Shown one piece after another: positions 32,972-43,664 of a stretch of 64,000 nt of DNA. Within the stretch, counting starts at the first letter, position 1. Each line of letters opens with the position of its first letter. The position numbers were made by a program, and so were the translations under genes. This stretch comes from Ophiocordyceps camponoti-saundersi (nom. inval.) (lineage: Eukaryota > Ascomycota > Sordariomycetes > Hypocreales > Ophiocordycipitaceae): assembly GCA_003339415.1 (NCBI GenBank), contig PDHQ01000006.1, forward strand, positions 171,597 through 235,596, read 5' to 3'. Below the pieces are notes generated by a model. The model was not told the DNA's origin and searched no databases. It was given only the letters and a program-made list of their open reading frames with translations.

Positions 32972-34396
32972 ATGGCCGAATCGAATTACACGGTGTACGT
33001 GCGAGTTCCCATCCCGCGGGGGCAGTTTGTCGATCCGCCTCAGGTGCGTCCTCACCTCAGTCAGCGCTTCCAGCTAGGTCATGGCTGACCGAGTCCAGGT
33101 TCACTGGGATTCTGCCAGGGACGAAGACCTGTGGAAGATCCTCTCGGGAGCTTCCCAAACAGAGATCGATTGTGGGTTCTCTGCGAACCCCTCAACGCCT
33201 TTGACGCACTGCTGACAGCTATACAGGGCATCAGGTGTTCGTATTTCCCAGTCCGTGGACGCGAAGCTTTGATCCTGACCTTGCGCAGTGCCCTCGGATT
33301 CCAAGTTCCCGTCGACTTCTTGCTTCAGCAAGTAGCCTATCTGACGGATCGTCACGCTTCTCAGGTCCGCGCCCAGGTGCTCAAGGCGACGGCTGCCGCC
33401 AGGGGCTCAGCCGCGCCCTCGCCTGTTCCGCCGGGCTCCGACCACCCGAGGACGACATCGGCCTTGTCGGTCAAACGCGACTCGCCCCTACCGCGCCATG
33501 ATGGTGGCTTCGTTTCGCGACCCGCCGGGTCTCGTAATACGTCGGTTCACGCAGCGAGTGCCCGTGACGCCAGCGGCTCCTCGGCGATGCTGCCCGTCTC
33601 GAGCGCCCCTACCGATCGGCTGCGTCTGTCCTCACTTCCTCTACAACCATCGCCTGCTGCTGTTGCCGAGCAGAGGCGGGCGGTGACGCCTGGCCCGGCG
33701 ATGGGAAGTTTATTGGACGACGACGACGATGATGACAACGACGATGCCGACGACGACGACGACGACGATGACGACGATGGATCCAGTCCTGCACAGTCAC
33801 GCATCATCCGGCGGCCGCCCCGATTCCAGCAAGCGGAAGCCGCTCAGCCGTTTAGCGGCGCCGGCGACGGCGACAGCGAGGAAGGGTCGGAGCCGGCTTT
33901 TCAGCCATATCAGCCGGCGGCATCAGAGGGTCAGGACCTGGCATCAACACTCAAGGGCGACGGCCGGATCGTGGTAGACCGAGGCCATCAGGGTTCCCGT
34001 AAAGACGCGACGTTGCAGTCTCATTTGTCGGACTCGTCGGCAGGGTCGGGTGCTAATGCCCCCCGGCCTGCTCGACCTCGCGAGCCAAAAACGGCCGGTC
34101 ACGGGTCGCCGCGTCGCACTGCGGAACTTTCAGGCCGTGGCAAGGGTAAGGCTATATCGCATGAGGGTAGCGACGGCACGCCGAGCATGGGGAGTAGCTA
34201 TAGCGACCTCGACGGTAAGCATCCAGGCCCTAAGCTCCGCAGCCGAAAGAGCGAGCTGACATCTGTCGCAGATGCATCGGTGACACAGTCGGCAATGGAG
34301 GAGGTGCTGGCCAGCCATATGAACCGCGGGGCCATAAGCAGTCGCTTCAGCATCAGTCAGGCGTTTCGCAGCCGGTACGGATCCGGGCCGGGCTAG
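32972..34396 (+). CDS. ATG29: Autophagy-related protein 29
   Basis: Four exons, 32972-33043, 33099-33171, 33227-33236 (10-nt microexon), 33289-34396 (1263 nt, 420 aa). Atg29 acts with Atg17 and Atg31 in the scaffold at the phagophore assembly site. The conserved domain is residues 1 to about 85: Y-T-V-Y-V-R-V-P-I-P-R-G, F-V-D-P-P, H-W-D-S, D-L-W-K-I-L-S-G-A, T-E-I-D-W, then F-Q-V-P-V-D-F-L-L-Q-Q-V-A-Y-L-T-x-R-H-x-S-Q-V-R-A-Q. The stretch between T-E-I-D and F-Q-V (W-H-Q-V-A-L-G) is only obtained if the microexon GGCATCAGGT is included; skipping it shifts the frame. The rest is disordered and Ser/Pro-rich, with an Asp run encoded at about 33712-33780. A conserved-looking C-terminal helix ends in S-Q-A-F-R-S-R-Y. 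Confidence 0.92.
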
Positions 34397-34837
34397 CCAT
34401 GTCTTTGATCATCTTTGATATCGTGTACTTGATGGCTGGCGAAACGGTATACTACGGACGGACGATACACCTAGGTAGGTCGGTAATCCTAGGTGGGCGT
34501 TTTTGGGGGGGATTACAGAAGCCCAGGTTGGGAGAGCGTTTATCGTAGCAAGTACCTATAAACAGGTAGTATCCGTGTTATATCTTCCCTTCTAGTCGCC
34601 TCTATCGTTCAGCAGCGATTGATCATTGTTGATGCAAACGAGGGAGTTGGCAGTTGTCAGCACTCAGTTGTCATTGCCGGCGGTTGGCTGCAGCGTCTGT
34701 TACGGAAGGTTTTTTTTTTCCCTCCCCTGCCTCGCTGCGCACCTTCTTCACCAGAGCAACGACCCGCCTCATCTCATCCCAAGCCACGACTTCGCCTCAT
34801 CATCGCTCGTTTCCTTGCTCATTCTCGTCATATCGCC
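34397..34837. other. Intergenic region
   Basis: About 440 bases. It contains CCTAGGTAGGT and a mirrored CCTAGGTGGG near 34470-34498, and a T-rich tract at 34710-34721 in the probable leader of the next gene. Confidence 0.6.
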
Positions 34838-36214
34838 ATGTTCCGTCGACACTGGTCCGGACTCCCTCAAGAGGCTCATTTTCCCACTGGTCTCAAAGAA
34901 CTTGGGTGCGTCTAAAGCGTCGCGAGTGAGAGATGACGATACTGAGTGGGCACTTTGCAGATATTTCATCAACGACGAGGACGAGATTCGCAATATCGAG
35001 CAGCCTGATACGTACTTTAAATTCTTCCTCGATCATAATGAACGCATCAACCTGCGGCAGCGCTTTTCCTTTGACCGTGAGACTTCTTTTTTCCTCTGGT
35101 GGCTTCTCTTTGCGAAGCGAGAATGCACAGGATGCTGACGATGATGACTAGATGCGATGGAAGAGATCGTACATGACCGTCTTGAAAAGCTCGGTATGAG
35201 AAAGTTACGGCTTCCCTTAGGGGCAAAGGCTGAAGAGCGCCATGTACCCATCATGGTGAGCGCCGATATCGAGACAAAGTCTCACGTCGTCGTCATCTTC
35301 GGCGAGCCATGCCAAGAGCTCGGTGTCCTGGCTAAGCGTGTGATGAACGGCCGGGGCGGTCTCGAAAAAGGCAGTATGATATCGGTGGTGCGAGCGTTGC
35401 AGAAGCAGACGCCGGAGCCGGGCATCATCCTCGCCAACACGGGACAGCTTTTCTGGTGGCCCGAGGGAAGTCGCTCGCTGACTGTCATCGCCAGCCAAGC
35501 TTTGCCGCTGCCTTCGCTGGCTCATCGCGGCTATCGCTTCGTCGCTGGCATCAACGATGTACCTGGCAACGAGAGTCCGGCTAATCATATAGGATATGTC
35601 TGTCGTCGGGTTATCGACACCGTCGTGAAGCCGGACGCGAGTATCAGTGTTGTGGCTATTGGCCAGTCCTGCGAGCTGATGATGCAGTATCTCGATGATG
35701 CTGAAAATTGGTCTGCTTGGGAGGACCGTCTTAAATCTATGCTTCTCCTTGGTCACGTCTACGCGGACGACTACCTCGTCAACTCGGCCCTGAAGGACTT
35801 TCTCGCCAAGGTGAGTGTGCTCTCTTCCTCGCTCTCTTCCATTTCAACGTACTAACTCAGACGTCTCTTCTCTAGCGTACCCGGGCCTACGTCGTCTCCG
35901 ACATGCCGCTGGACATGCCTCTTGCTCCGCCAACGGGCAACGAAGCCGAGAGCATACCCAGTCTCGGATGCCCTTGCTATTCTTCGTCGGAGCCCTGTCA
36001 CACCGAAGTCATACTTATCCGCGCCCTCGACTCCGCCCTCAGTTATCTCCAAGCTGCCGCGACGCCGGACTTTGAGAACCCGACGATTGTCGCGTTGAAG
36101 CGCCCGGAGGAGCCCATGGAGGATGACTGGGATAAGGTTCCCGAGGAGTTGAAACCTGCTATCTCTATAAGAACCGGGGCCAAAATGGCCAAGCACAATA
36201 CGACTACCGTCTAG
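34838..36214 (+). CDS. Arb2-domain protein
   Basis: Four exons, 34838-34905, 34961-35076, 35152-35810, 35876-36214 (1182 nt, 393 aa). The start M-F-R-R-H-W-S-G-L-P, followed by F-P-x-x-L-K-E-L-G-Y-F-I-N-D-x-D-E-I-R and Y-x-K-F-F-L, is typical of ascomycete Arb2-domain proteins. Arb2 in fission yeast is part of the Argonaute siRNA chaperone complex; the same fold occurs at the C terminus of class II histone deacetylases. The central alpha/beta region (A-N-T-G-Q-L-F-W-W-P-E, then N-H-I-G-Y-V) is hydrolase-like, but no nucleophile-elbow G-x-S-x-G is evident (the corresponding site reads I-G-Q-S-C). I therefore treat it as probably non-catalytic. The last intron has a TACTAAC branch site. Its stop lies 43 bases from the convergent neighbour's stop. 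Confidence 0.85.
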
Positions 36215-36257
36215 ACACGGGATAAGAGACAGATAGATCAATACATAATCCAGAGCC

Positions 36258-37862
36258 TCACCACAGCTTTAATAGAGACATCAAGTCCCAGCTAGGTGGC
36301 GGCGTTGGGTCCACCAGCAGCTCCCGTGCCCGCTGCGCACGCTCCCGCACCACGTCCTGCTCGGCCCCCCAGCGGCTCCCCGTCTCTTGTGCTTGCTGCC
36401 AAAAGGGGATGAAACTGGTTTTTTTAGGAACATCTACTTTCTTCGCCTTCTCGACCTCGGCCAAGTTCGACACCATAGTCGCCCAGTTGCTCAAACTTGT
36501 GGCGAGACATTCCCGACATCTCTGTTTGGTTTCCTTGTCTACGTCACCCGCGCGAAGCTGTTCCTCGGACATGTCGACGGCGTCTCGCGTCCAGGCCAAG
36601 CCGTCGACGCGCGAAGATGTGGCATATAGTATCTCGCCAATGTAGAGATGCAGCGCCGCCTCCTGACAACGCCCCAGACTGTTTCGCCATGTCGGCTCGG
36701 TGCCGTCTCCCGGGGATTCGGGGTATGGCGGCGGCTTGACAGAGTTGAAAATACGCTGTAGTGTGGATGGAGGTGGGCAATTCGAGTTCGCCGGAGGGGG
36801 AGGAGTGTCGGAAAGAGAGCGGCGTGCTTTGAGAAGCGAGACGTACATGGAAAGGGCGGACGGCAGCTGGCCTGTGCGGGCCTTGAAGTTGGCCATGGCA
36901 GTAAGGGCTTCGAGGACGTTTGCCGAGGGCGGCTCGCCTCCGTCTTTGAGTACGAGCGTCTTGGAGTCGTACGGCAGACATGCCGGCTCTGTATTAAGGG
37001 TGGCCTCGTTCAAAGCTAGGGTATATAGAGCTTCGGCTGCGTCAAGCTTGCCCTTGGACTGCACTGCGCCGGCGAATTCAAGAATGGCGTCTACCCGCTG
37101 GCGCGCGGTGAAGCCCTCAGTCGCGAGTATCTTGATGTAATAATGCGCAAACGGGGGAAACGCTAGCCTGCAGTCTCGCTCAAGCGGAGCGGATGGAGCT
37201 CCGGGCGGAATGGGCTTCGGTCGCGGATTGGAAGGGCCAATGACGTATCTCGGATGAACATGAAGGTTGCGCGTGACGTCGACAAGAAGGCCTTCAAGAC
37301 GGTAGGCCGCCCTAGCTGAGAACAAAAGAGCATCCAAGTAGCCCCTTCGCCAATTCTCCGACTTGGCTGAGATGTCGTACGGTATGAACTCGTCCGGAAA
37401 TTCGACCTTTGGGTCAGGCGGGTCAGCCAACTTGACGAGGTTCTGGCCATCGTACTCCAAGTCCTCGAGTCTTGCGAGAGCGATTCTCGCGCTTAAATAC
37501 GCAAGAATCAAGTTCCCCTCCTTTAAGGCATCTCTCAGACGTTTCCTCGTCAAGTAACTCCAGTCGTGTGGGGTGGGAATCTCGCGCTCTATGGCCTCTT
37601 CACCGATAGCCCAATAGATGCCGATGGCTGCCGTGATGCAGCCGCAGATCGTCGTCGTGTATCGAGCAGCTAGCTTCATCTCGTTCTTGAACCACTGCTT
37701 CTGCGCCGAGGTGAAGCGCCGGCCGGAGTTTCTCGTCGGAGCGGAGAGAAAGGGCAGCGCAGGGCGCGATCGGAAGCCGGCCGATGAGTGAATTGATGAG
37801 CATCGGTAGTAAAAGGTGGTCTTGGCCGGGCCGAGGCCGCGAGCCGGAGGCCGAAGAGGCAT
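36258..37862 (-). CDS. Mitochondrial TPR-like membrane protein (Mgr3-like)
   Basis: Single exon, 534 aa from the ATG at 37862. The N terminus is Arg/Ser-rich with few acids up to about residue 55 and looks like a mitochondrial presequence. A single hydrophobic helix follows (T-T-T-I-C-G-C-I-T-A-A-I-G-I-Y-W-A-I). Then comes a long helical region with paired A-x-x-x-Y-x-x-A-L patterns that read as degenerate TPRs. This arrangement resembles Mgr3, the adaptor of the i-AAA protease in the inner membrane, and fungal relatives often carry unrelated annotation; I infer rather than prove the link. An in-frame ATG at 38015 would add 51 Pro-rich residues but would leave only 12 bases to the divergent gene's ATG at 38028, so 37862 is preferred. 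Confidence 0.7.
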   Translation of the reverse strand: MPLRPPARGLGPAKTTFYYRCSSIHSSAGFRSRPALPFLSAPTRNSGRRFTSAQKQWFKNEMKLAARYTTTICGCITAAIGIYWAIGEEAIEREIPTPHDWSYLTRKRLRDALKEGNLILAYLSARIALARLEDLEYDGQNLVKLADPPDPKVEFPDEFIPYDISAKSENWRRGYLDALLFSARAAYRLEGLLVDVTRNLHVHPRYVIGPSNPRPKPIPPGAPSAPLERDCRLAFPPFAHYYIKILATEGFTARQRVDAILEFAGAVQSKGKLDAAEALYTLALNEATLNTEPACLPYDSKTLVLKDGGEPPSANVLEALTAMANFKARTGQLPSALSMYVSLLKARRSLSDTPPPPANSNCPPPSTLQRIFNSVKPPPYPESPGDGTEPTWRNSLGRCQEAALHLYIGEILYATSSRVDGLAWTRDAVDMSEEQLRAGDVDKETKQRCRECLATSLSNWATMVSNLAEVEKAKKVDVPKKTSFIPFWQQAQETGSRWGAEQDVVRERAQRARELLVDPTPPPSWDLMSLLKLW

Positions 37863-38027
37863 CGCGAGTTGCGGTGCCGTTGGCAGAGAAGGAAGAGAAG
37901 GAGATCCGTCTTCTGGTCGAGGAGGGGGGGGAATGGATGAGTCAGCATGCGGAGGAGGAGAAGGAGGCCCTTTTAGGAGGGCAGGGAAAAAGCTCCGGTA
38001 ACGGGAGCCCATCACCGCATAGCATCC
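37863..38027. promoter_or_regulatory. Compact bidirectional promoter
   Basis: 165 bases between the preferred start of the TPR-like gene (-) and the ATG of the Tcd-type gene (+). GGAGGAG- and GAAGGAGAAGG-type purine tracts occur on the + strand. No TATA box. Confidence 0.5.
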
Positions 38028-39547
38028 ATGCCACTCTTTCCCTCAGAGCGGTTCCAGCTACTGGTGGCCACCGCCGTCATCTCTGGCGCCGCCGTCGCGT
38101 CTCTGATACTTGGATATCAGGCCTTGGAGAGGGAAGCGAGGCTGTCGGCGCTTAAAGGCTCGATTCCTTCAGTAGCAGAAAAGGTTTTACTGCGTTCTGG
38201 CCCGGACTGTTCAGGGCTGACACGAACGAGCAGCTCGACGCCATCGCTGATCAGGAAGATGTCAAGGATTTTGACCTGGCGCAGCGGGCACAGGCGGGAG
38301 ATTTCGATGACGAGCTGATCTCGGAGCAGCTTGCGAGGAATCGTGTATTTCTCACTCCGGACGGTCTGGCAAAGCTGCGCGATGCCTTCGTTATTGTCGT
38401 CGGATGTGGCGGCGTGGGCTCACATTGTGCGGCCTCGTTGGCGAGATCTGGCGTCTCTCGCCTGCGCCTCATCGATTTTGACCAGGTCTCGCTGAGCTCA
38501 CTTAACCGACATGCGGTAGCGACCCTCGCCGACGTCGGCACCTCCAAGGTGCAATGTCTCCGTCTTCATCTTGCCGCCGTTGCGCCCTGGGTCAGCTTCG
38601 ATCTGCGGCGGAAGAAGTTTCAAGTGGCCGACGTCGAGACACTGCTTGGGCCATGGCAGGATGGACGCGCTCCCGACTTTATCGTCGATGCCATTGACAA
38701 CATCGACACAAAGGTCGAGCTGCTTCAGCACTGTTATACTCGCGGGTTGCCCGTCATTAGCGCCATGGGTGCCGGCTGCAAGAGTGATCCGACCCGGATC
38801 GTCGTCGGAGATGTCGGGACCAGCCAGGACGATAGACTGTCTAGAGCAACGCGACGAAGGCTAAAGCTGCTCGGCATCACCGGCGGTATCCCTGCCGTTT
38901 ACTCGACTGAGCAGTCCGGTGAGGGCAAGGCTGAATTATTACCATTGCCAGAAGACCAATTCCAGAAGGGATCGGTTGGTGAGCTGGGCGTTATGCCCAA
39001 CTTTCGCGTCAGGATCCTGCCGGTGCTAGGCACCATACCGGCCATCTTTGGTCTTACCGTGGCGAACCACGTCATTCTCACGCTCGCCGGTTATCCAACC
39101 AACTATATTGCGGCCAAGGGTCGCGACAAGATGTACGAGGGTATTCTTGCCTACGTGCAGGGCTTCGAGGAGAGGCTGGCTCGCTTGTTTGAGCCGGAGA
39201 CGACGGGGCTGAGAACACCGCTGACAGTAGGCGACGTGGCCTTTCTGTCGGAAGAGCTATTCCAAGCCCGCAGCATCGTCAGCCGGATCCCTTCCAAGCT
39301 GGTTCTCATCCGCTGGCGTCGACCGAAGACGACCAACATGAGCGTCATTGGTGAGGGAAGCAACATGCAGAGATTCTCGACGTTACGACTCTGTGATTTG
39401 GTCTGCATGACCAAGGAGGAGGCTGTGCGGCATGAAAAGGAGGTCATGAAGGCTGGCAGAGCAATCGAAGAGCTGTACGATGAAGAGACGATAGCAAGAG
39501 TCGAAGCGAGGCTCTCCCAGGCGGCGGCTTATGAGCGTGACAAATGA
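38028..39547 (+). CDS. tRNA threonylcarbamoyladenosine dehydratase (Tcd1/Tcd2, E1-like)
   Basis: The enzyme uses ATP to cyclise t6A37 of tRNAs to ct6A; yeast Tcd1/2 sit on the mitochondrial outer membrane. Exon 1 (38028-38183) encodes an N-terminal membrane helix at about 11-29. Exon 2 (proposed 38234-39547) carries the ThiF/E1 domain: E-Q-L-A-R-N-R-V-F-L, V-V-G-C-G-G-V-G-S-H (nucleotide-binding glycines), the Arg and Asn of S-L-N-R-H, D-A-I-D-N-I-D-T-K, and G-A-G-C-K-x-D-P-T. Total 1470 nt, 489 aa. The intron is the weak point: the two frames differ, the donor at 38184 (GTTTTA) is poor, and a branch-like GGCTGAC at 38215 supports acceptors at 38230 or 38233. Both are in frame and differ by one residue. 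The domain assignment is secure. Confidence 0.87.
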
Positions 39548-39983
39548 GTGCCGAGGACTGGCCTTGCCCTTGGTCGGACAAGCAATGCTTACGACACCCG
39601 ACGACCATATGTGTCAATATTGATCCCATATCTCAAGTTCCAGGAAAGGAGACTCTCCAGGCTAGATAGATGCTCTTGTTGGGACCATGTCTTTTGTTTA
39701 GCGAATCGACATGAGGGACGCTTTCGTGGCCTCGAATGGACACACAGACTGATGTCTTCAACTACAGAGATCTCGAAATTACTGTCCGCTCACAGAGTTC
39801 GGAGAAAACAGGCTACGGCGCATCGAGATTGAAATGTGCTCATTAATAGGTAAAAGCATGAGTCGTTGTCGGCTCCTCAATCTGTCCATGGCTTGCAATC
39901 TTTTTCCTAGCCATTGCCCAATTTGATCCTCACCCACCCCCTCCAATCAAGTTCTATGGTCAATCCCAAAGTCACAGCGTTGT
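39548..39983. other. Intergenic region between convergent genes
   Basis: About 440 bases. Nothing recognisable. Confidence 0.6.
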
Positions 39984-41143
39984 TTATACTCCTCCGGCAA
40001 AAGACAAACTGCCAGCCTCAACATCTACCGAAACGGCGTGCTTCAGACCGCACACCTCGAACAGGCGCTTGGGTGTCAGTTCTTTGGGCGTGCCGACGAC
40101 GCCCTCGGTCTTGAGCAACGTCAGCGTCTCCCTGATGGCCCGGTAAGCTGGTGCAAGGCAGGCAAAGGAGAAGATGATGATGCGGAAGCCCATCTGCCGG
40201 GCCTCGTCAACGGTGATGGTAGGGCTGGCCCCGTTCTCCACACTGTTGAGCAACAACGGCCACGGAGCCAGGTCGCGGACGGCTCGTGCCGCCTGCTCCT
40301 TGGACTGGAAGCCCTCGAGAAGACCGACGTCGGCGCCCAGGTCACGGGCAGTCTTCAGCCTCTCGATGCACTCTTCGTAGCCCAGCGTCTGCAGGGCGTC
40401 GGTCCGGGCGATGAGGACGAAGTCGGAGCGCATCCGGACGCGTGCCGCGTGGGCGGCTCGGACCCGCATATAATACTCCTCTCGCGGTACGACCTTTTTG
40501 CCCGACAGGTGGCCGCACCGCTTGGTCAGAACTTGGTCTTCCAGGTGGGCGCCGGCGACTCCGGAGCGGATGTACTGCTCCACGGTACGGGCTGCCATGA
40601 TGGGACCTTTTTGGGGGCAGGGATGTCAGTCAGAGCCAGGAAGAGGACAAACCGATCGGACGTCTCACCTCCGTAACCGGTGTCCATGTCCGCGATGAGC
40701 GGAGGCCCGAACGGATCCAAGTTGGCAATCATATCGGCGTTTTCCCGCATCTCATGAAGCTGGGCGATGCTAAGATCAGGCTGTCCTAGCCGCGAAGCCG
40801 TAGTACCAGCACCGGTCTGCGTTTTTTTTTCATAAGAAATCCAGACTCGTCATGTTGCGAAAGCTCAACTGACCATGTACAAGGCATCAAAGCCAAGCTC
40901 GATAGCAGTTCGTGCCGACAAGCCATCGTAGACACCGGGACAGACGATGAGCTCGTTGGTTTCCAACAGCATCTTCCGCAGCTTGGTTGCCCCGGACGCC
41001 GGCTCCGGCGTGGTGGAAGCAACGTGACCTAGGGAGAGAAAAGAATCAAGTGGCTTCACCTGGTGATTGGAACTTTGGTCATCCAGATTCCGCTCATGGG
41101 AACGGCGACTGAAAACAGAATCTTCGATAGCTCCCGGTGCCAT
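39984..41143 (-). CDS. PEP mutase/isocitrate lyase superfamily C-C lyase
   Basis: Three exons on the minus strand, 41143-40874, 40816-40669, 40606-39984 (1041 nt, 346 aa). The alpha/beta-barrel enzyme carries T-G-A-G-T-T-A-S near 91, the Mg-binding D-x-D of A-D-M-D-T-G-Y-G (133 and 135), G-A-H-L-E-D-Q-V, and K-R-C-G-H at 167-171 with the catalytic Cys169. This loop cysteine marks lyases or hydrolases (methylisocitrate lyase, dimethylmalate lyase, oxaloacetate acetylhydrolase type) rather than true phosphonomutases. The substrate is not decidable: a 2-methylcitrate-cycle, oxalate-forming or related role is possible. The first 45 residues are not conserved and begin in an unusual Ser/His-rich segment, so the start and a possible extra N-terminal intron remain uncertain. 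Confidence 0.87.
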
Positions 41144-42702
41144 GACGGGCTGCGATAGTGAGAAACAAGAGCAAAGATGAAAGAAACGGAGTTTGAGATG
41201 CTCTGATTCAAGCCAAGACTGCTTCTCTCACGAAAGAGGCATCTCGGAGGAGTTTCGACGAAGGCTTTCTTCTTATACTTTTGAAGTTCTGACGAGCATG
41301 TTCCTTTCCCGCCTTGGCTATTGCTCAGAGACTCCACATCCGACGAGCTCTCCGTCGTGGCTCACGGGCTCTGCAGGGCTAACCGCGCGCGCGTGTTGAT
41401 GGCGTGGTATAGCAAAGATTTGCTATATGTTGCACCATCTCCTTTGATTTAGCCTCCTTCCGGTTCGAGACCGTCTGACGTGTCGAAACCCGGTCACTTT
41501 AAAAAGTAAGCTTATTGCTCTGCCGTTGCATGGTTCACTTCAGGGTCGCAGGCCGACGACGGGTCACAAGTCCGGAGGTCGTCGTTTTTGAAGTCGTCGT
41601 TTGACTACATGCTACGTTCGAAGAGGATATGTGAGGAAGACCCGGTGTCTTGGCGTGCGTCCTAAGCCACGGAACTGAGGTTACAATATTTGCGGAAAGT
41701 TGTTGTCAAGATATTAAGCCAAGACTGCACGGACGACGGGCCATTGGTCGTGGAGACTTTCCGAAACAGAGACGGGCGGCTTTCTTCCGAGGTCAACTAC
41801 ATACAGACGTGAAATTGCAGCACGATCAGCTTCCTAATGCCCTAGATTGGAGGGAAGCTTCTCGTCGATCGGCGTGGCCGCGAGCGAGTTTGCAAGCCGG
41901 CGATATCTGGTCAGACGGAGAGTTTTATCAACCTTATCGCCTTGGTCAGCGTACATAACTGCATAAGAGGGCGGTCGGGAGGCTGACCGCTTCGTGAACC
42001 ATCGGCCGAGCCGCAGATGACGATGAACAAGGCACCGAGTCTGACGGGAACTTATCCCCTGCTCTGCCTTTCTTGTTTCCTTCCCGCTCTGCCAAGAAAT
42101 GAGGGGAATGAGAATTCAGGATCGAGACCATCTCTCCCGTATTCTACCCTACTATCAACCAAGAAGCAGAGTCATATTCTTCCCTTGCTTGCTCAGGTTT
42201 GGATGTGACGGTGCAATACGACGTCGGGTGGGTAAGCCTGTCTTGTTGACGGTAGTCTAGTTTGGGATCTTGGCGAGGATGAGAAAACGTGCGAATCATC
42301 AAGTTCAATGTTATTGTTCGGGGCGGGCCGTTGAATGGTGTCATCCACTATCGAGACGGGGGCTTGGATGGATGGGGTCAAAGGGGAGAAGGAGAATCCA
42401 CCAAGGCGGGTCGATGGAAGTCATTTGTTTTTCCTTCTTGGCTATTCCCATTCTCCTGTGGGTCTTGGCAAGGCAAGGGGAAGGATTAACATACGTGGAT
42501 ATATAGTATAGGCAGTTGTGGACTGTGGTAGGACTTTTTAGACTGTTGTCTCCCCCCCCCCTTTTCATCTTTACCCCTTTTGTTCCGCGAGGGATAGTCT
42601 TTGTGCCGGCCACGTTTCCTTTGTCTGCTGTTGAAGAATCCTAGGGAAACAGAAATAACTGTACATACATATTGAATAATCCTTTCATATCATTCCCAAG
42701 TC
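41144..42702. other. Intergenic region
   Basis: About 1.56 kb between divergent genes. Short ORFs only. A GGTTCGAGACC box at 41462-41472 mimics a tRNA B box but no cloverleaf forms around it. A poly-C run at 42553-42562 is the only simple sequence. Confidence 0.6.
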
Positions 42703-43664
42703 ATGGGGAGCAAGTCGGGCACCGACTCGGAGCCGGAGGGTTCACAACTAAAGCGGAGACAGGGTCTCGCGGGATGGATTCTCCAAGACGTTGATGTCCG
42801 ACTCGCGTACTTGCCTCTTCTTGCTTGTTGCTTCGTCTCTGGTCTAACGGATGGGACGATTTATAACGGTGAGGAATGAGTTCTTTCGCTGGAGATCACT
42901 CTAGGCTTACGCGGCTTTATTGCCTTGGTAGCGTACGGGACGTTTGTCTCTATGCAGACGGGTATGTTTCTTCACCTCACCATGGATATACACATGTATA
43001 TGTCAGAGATGAAGGGAAAAAAGGACTCACTTCTCTTCGGATAGGAAACACCATCTTCGTGGCGCTCGGAACATCGGGTCAGAATAACAAGCCTTACGGC
43101 TGGGCGCGCTCGCTATGCTCCATCGTCTTCTTCGTCTTGGGTTCTTTCACCTTTGCCCGCCTCTATCAGTGGCTAGGCGGTAAGCGTCGGGGGACGCTGA
43201 CGCTGTCGTTCTTCTCCCAAGCGTGTATCGTCATCGTCGCGGCGGCCATGGTACAAGGCGGCGTGATAGAAGGGAGATATCCATCGACAAGGGCCCCGTC
43301 ATCAGCATCAGCGTCCAACGTCGATTTCAAAGAGCTCATCATCATCGCCCTCTTGAGCTTCCAGGCAGCCGGGCAGATAGTCAGCAGCCGTAGCGTCGGG
43401 GTGGGAGAGGTTCCGACGGTGGTCGTCACCAGCATGCTATGCGATCTCGTCTCCGACCGGGGTCTCTTTTCCCTATCGCCCAACGAGAAGCGGACGCGTC
43501 GCTTTTGCGCTTTCGTCCTGACTCTCGTCGGCGCCATTTGCGGTGGTTGGATCTCCAAGGCTGCTCAGGCTGTTGGGCCTTCTCTTTGGACTGTCGCTGC
43601 TATCAAGTTGGTCATTGCTACAGCTTGGGCTTTTTGGAGGGGGGAAGATGTCGTGGGAGGTTGA
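42703..43664 (+). CDS. DUF1275 (YoaK-like) membrane protein
   Basis: Three exons, 42703-42868, 42932-42961 (30 nt), 43045-43664 (816 nt, 271 aa). Splicing yields the DUF1275 signature D-x-x-x-Y-N-A-Y-G-T-F-V-S-M-Q-T-G-N-T-I-F-V-A-L-G, which crosses both introns. Six hydrophobic segments follow (about 35-55, 67-85, 100-120, 130-150, 170-195, 225-260). The family is widespread in bacteria and fungi, with no established transport substrate. The N terminus is hydrophilic (about 30 residues). The C terminus stops right after the last helix in W-R-G-E-D, slightly shorter than usual. Both introns interrupt codons after the first base. Confidence 0.88.

Noticed and set aside
24966..34396. PROPPIN and ATG29 as an autophagy gene cluster
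   Set aside because: Unrelated housekeeping genes lie between them and fungi do not usually cluster autophagy genes; likely chance.
41462..41472. tRNA-like B box GGTTCGAGACC
   Set aside because: The flanking bases do not form a T stem beyond three pairs and no acceptor stem or A box fits upstream.
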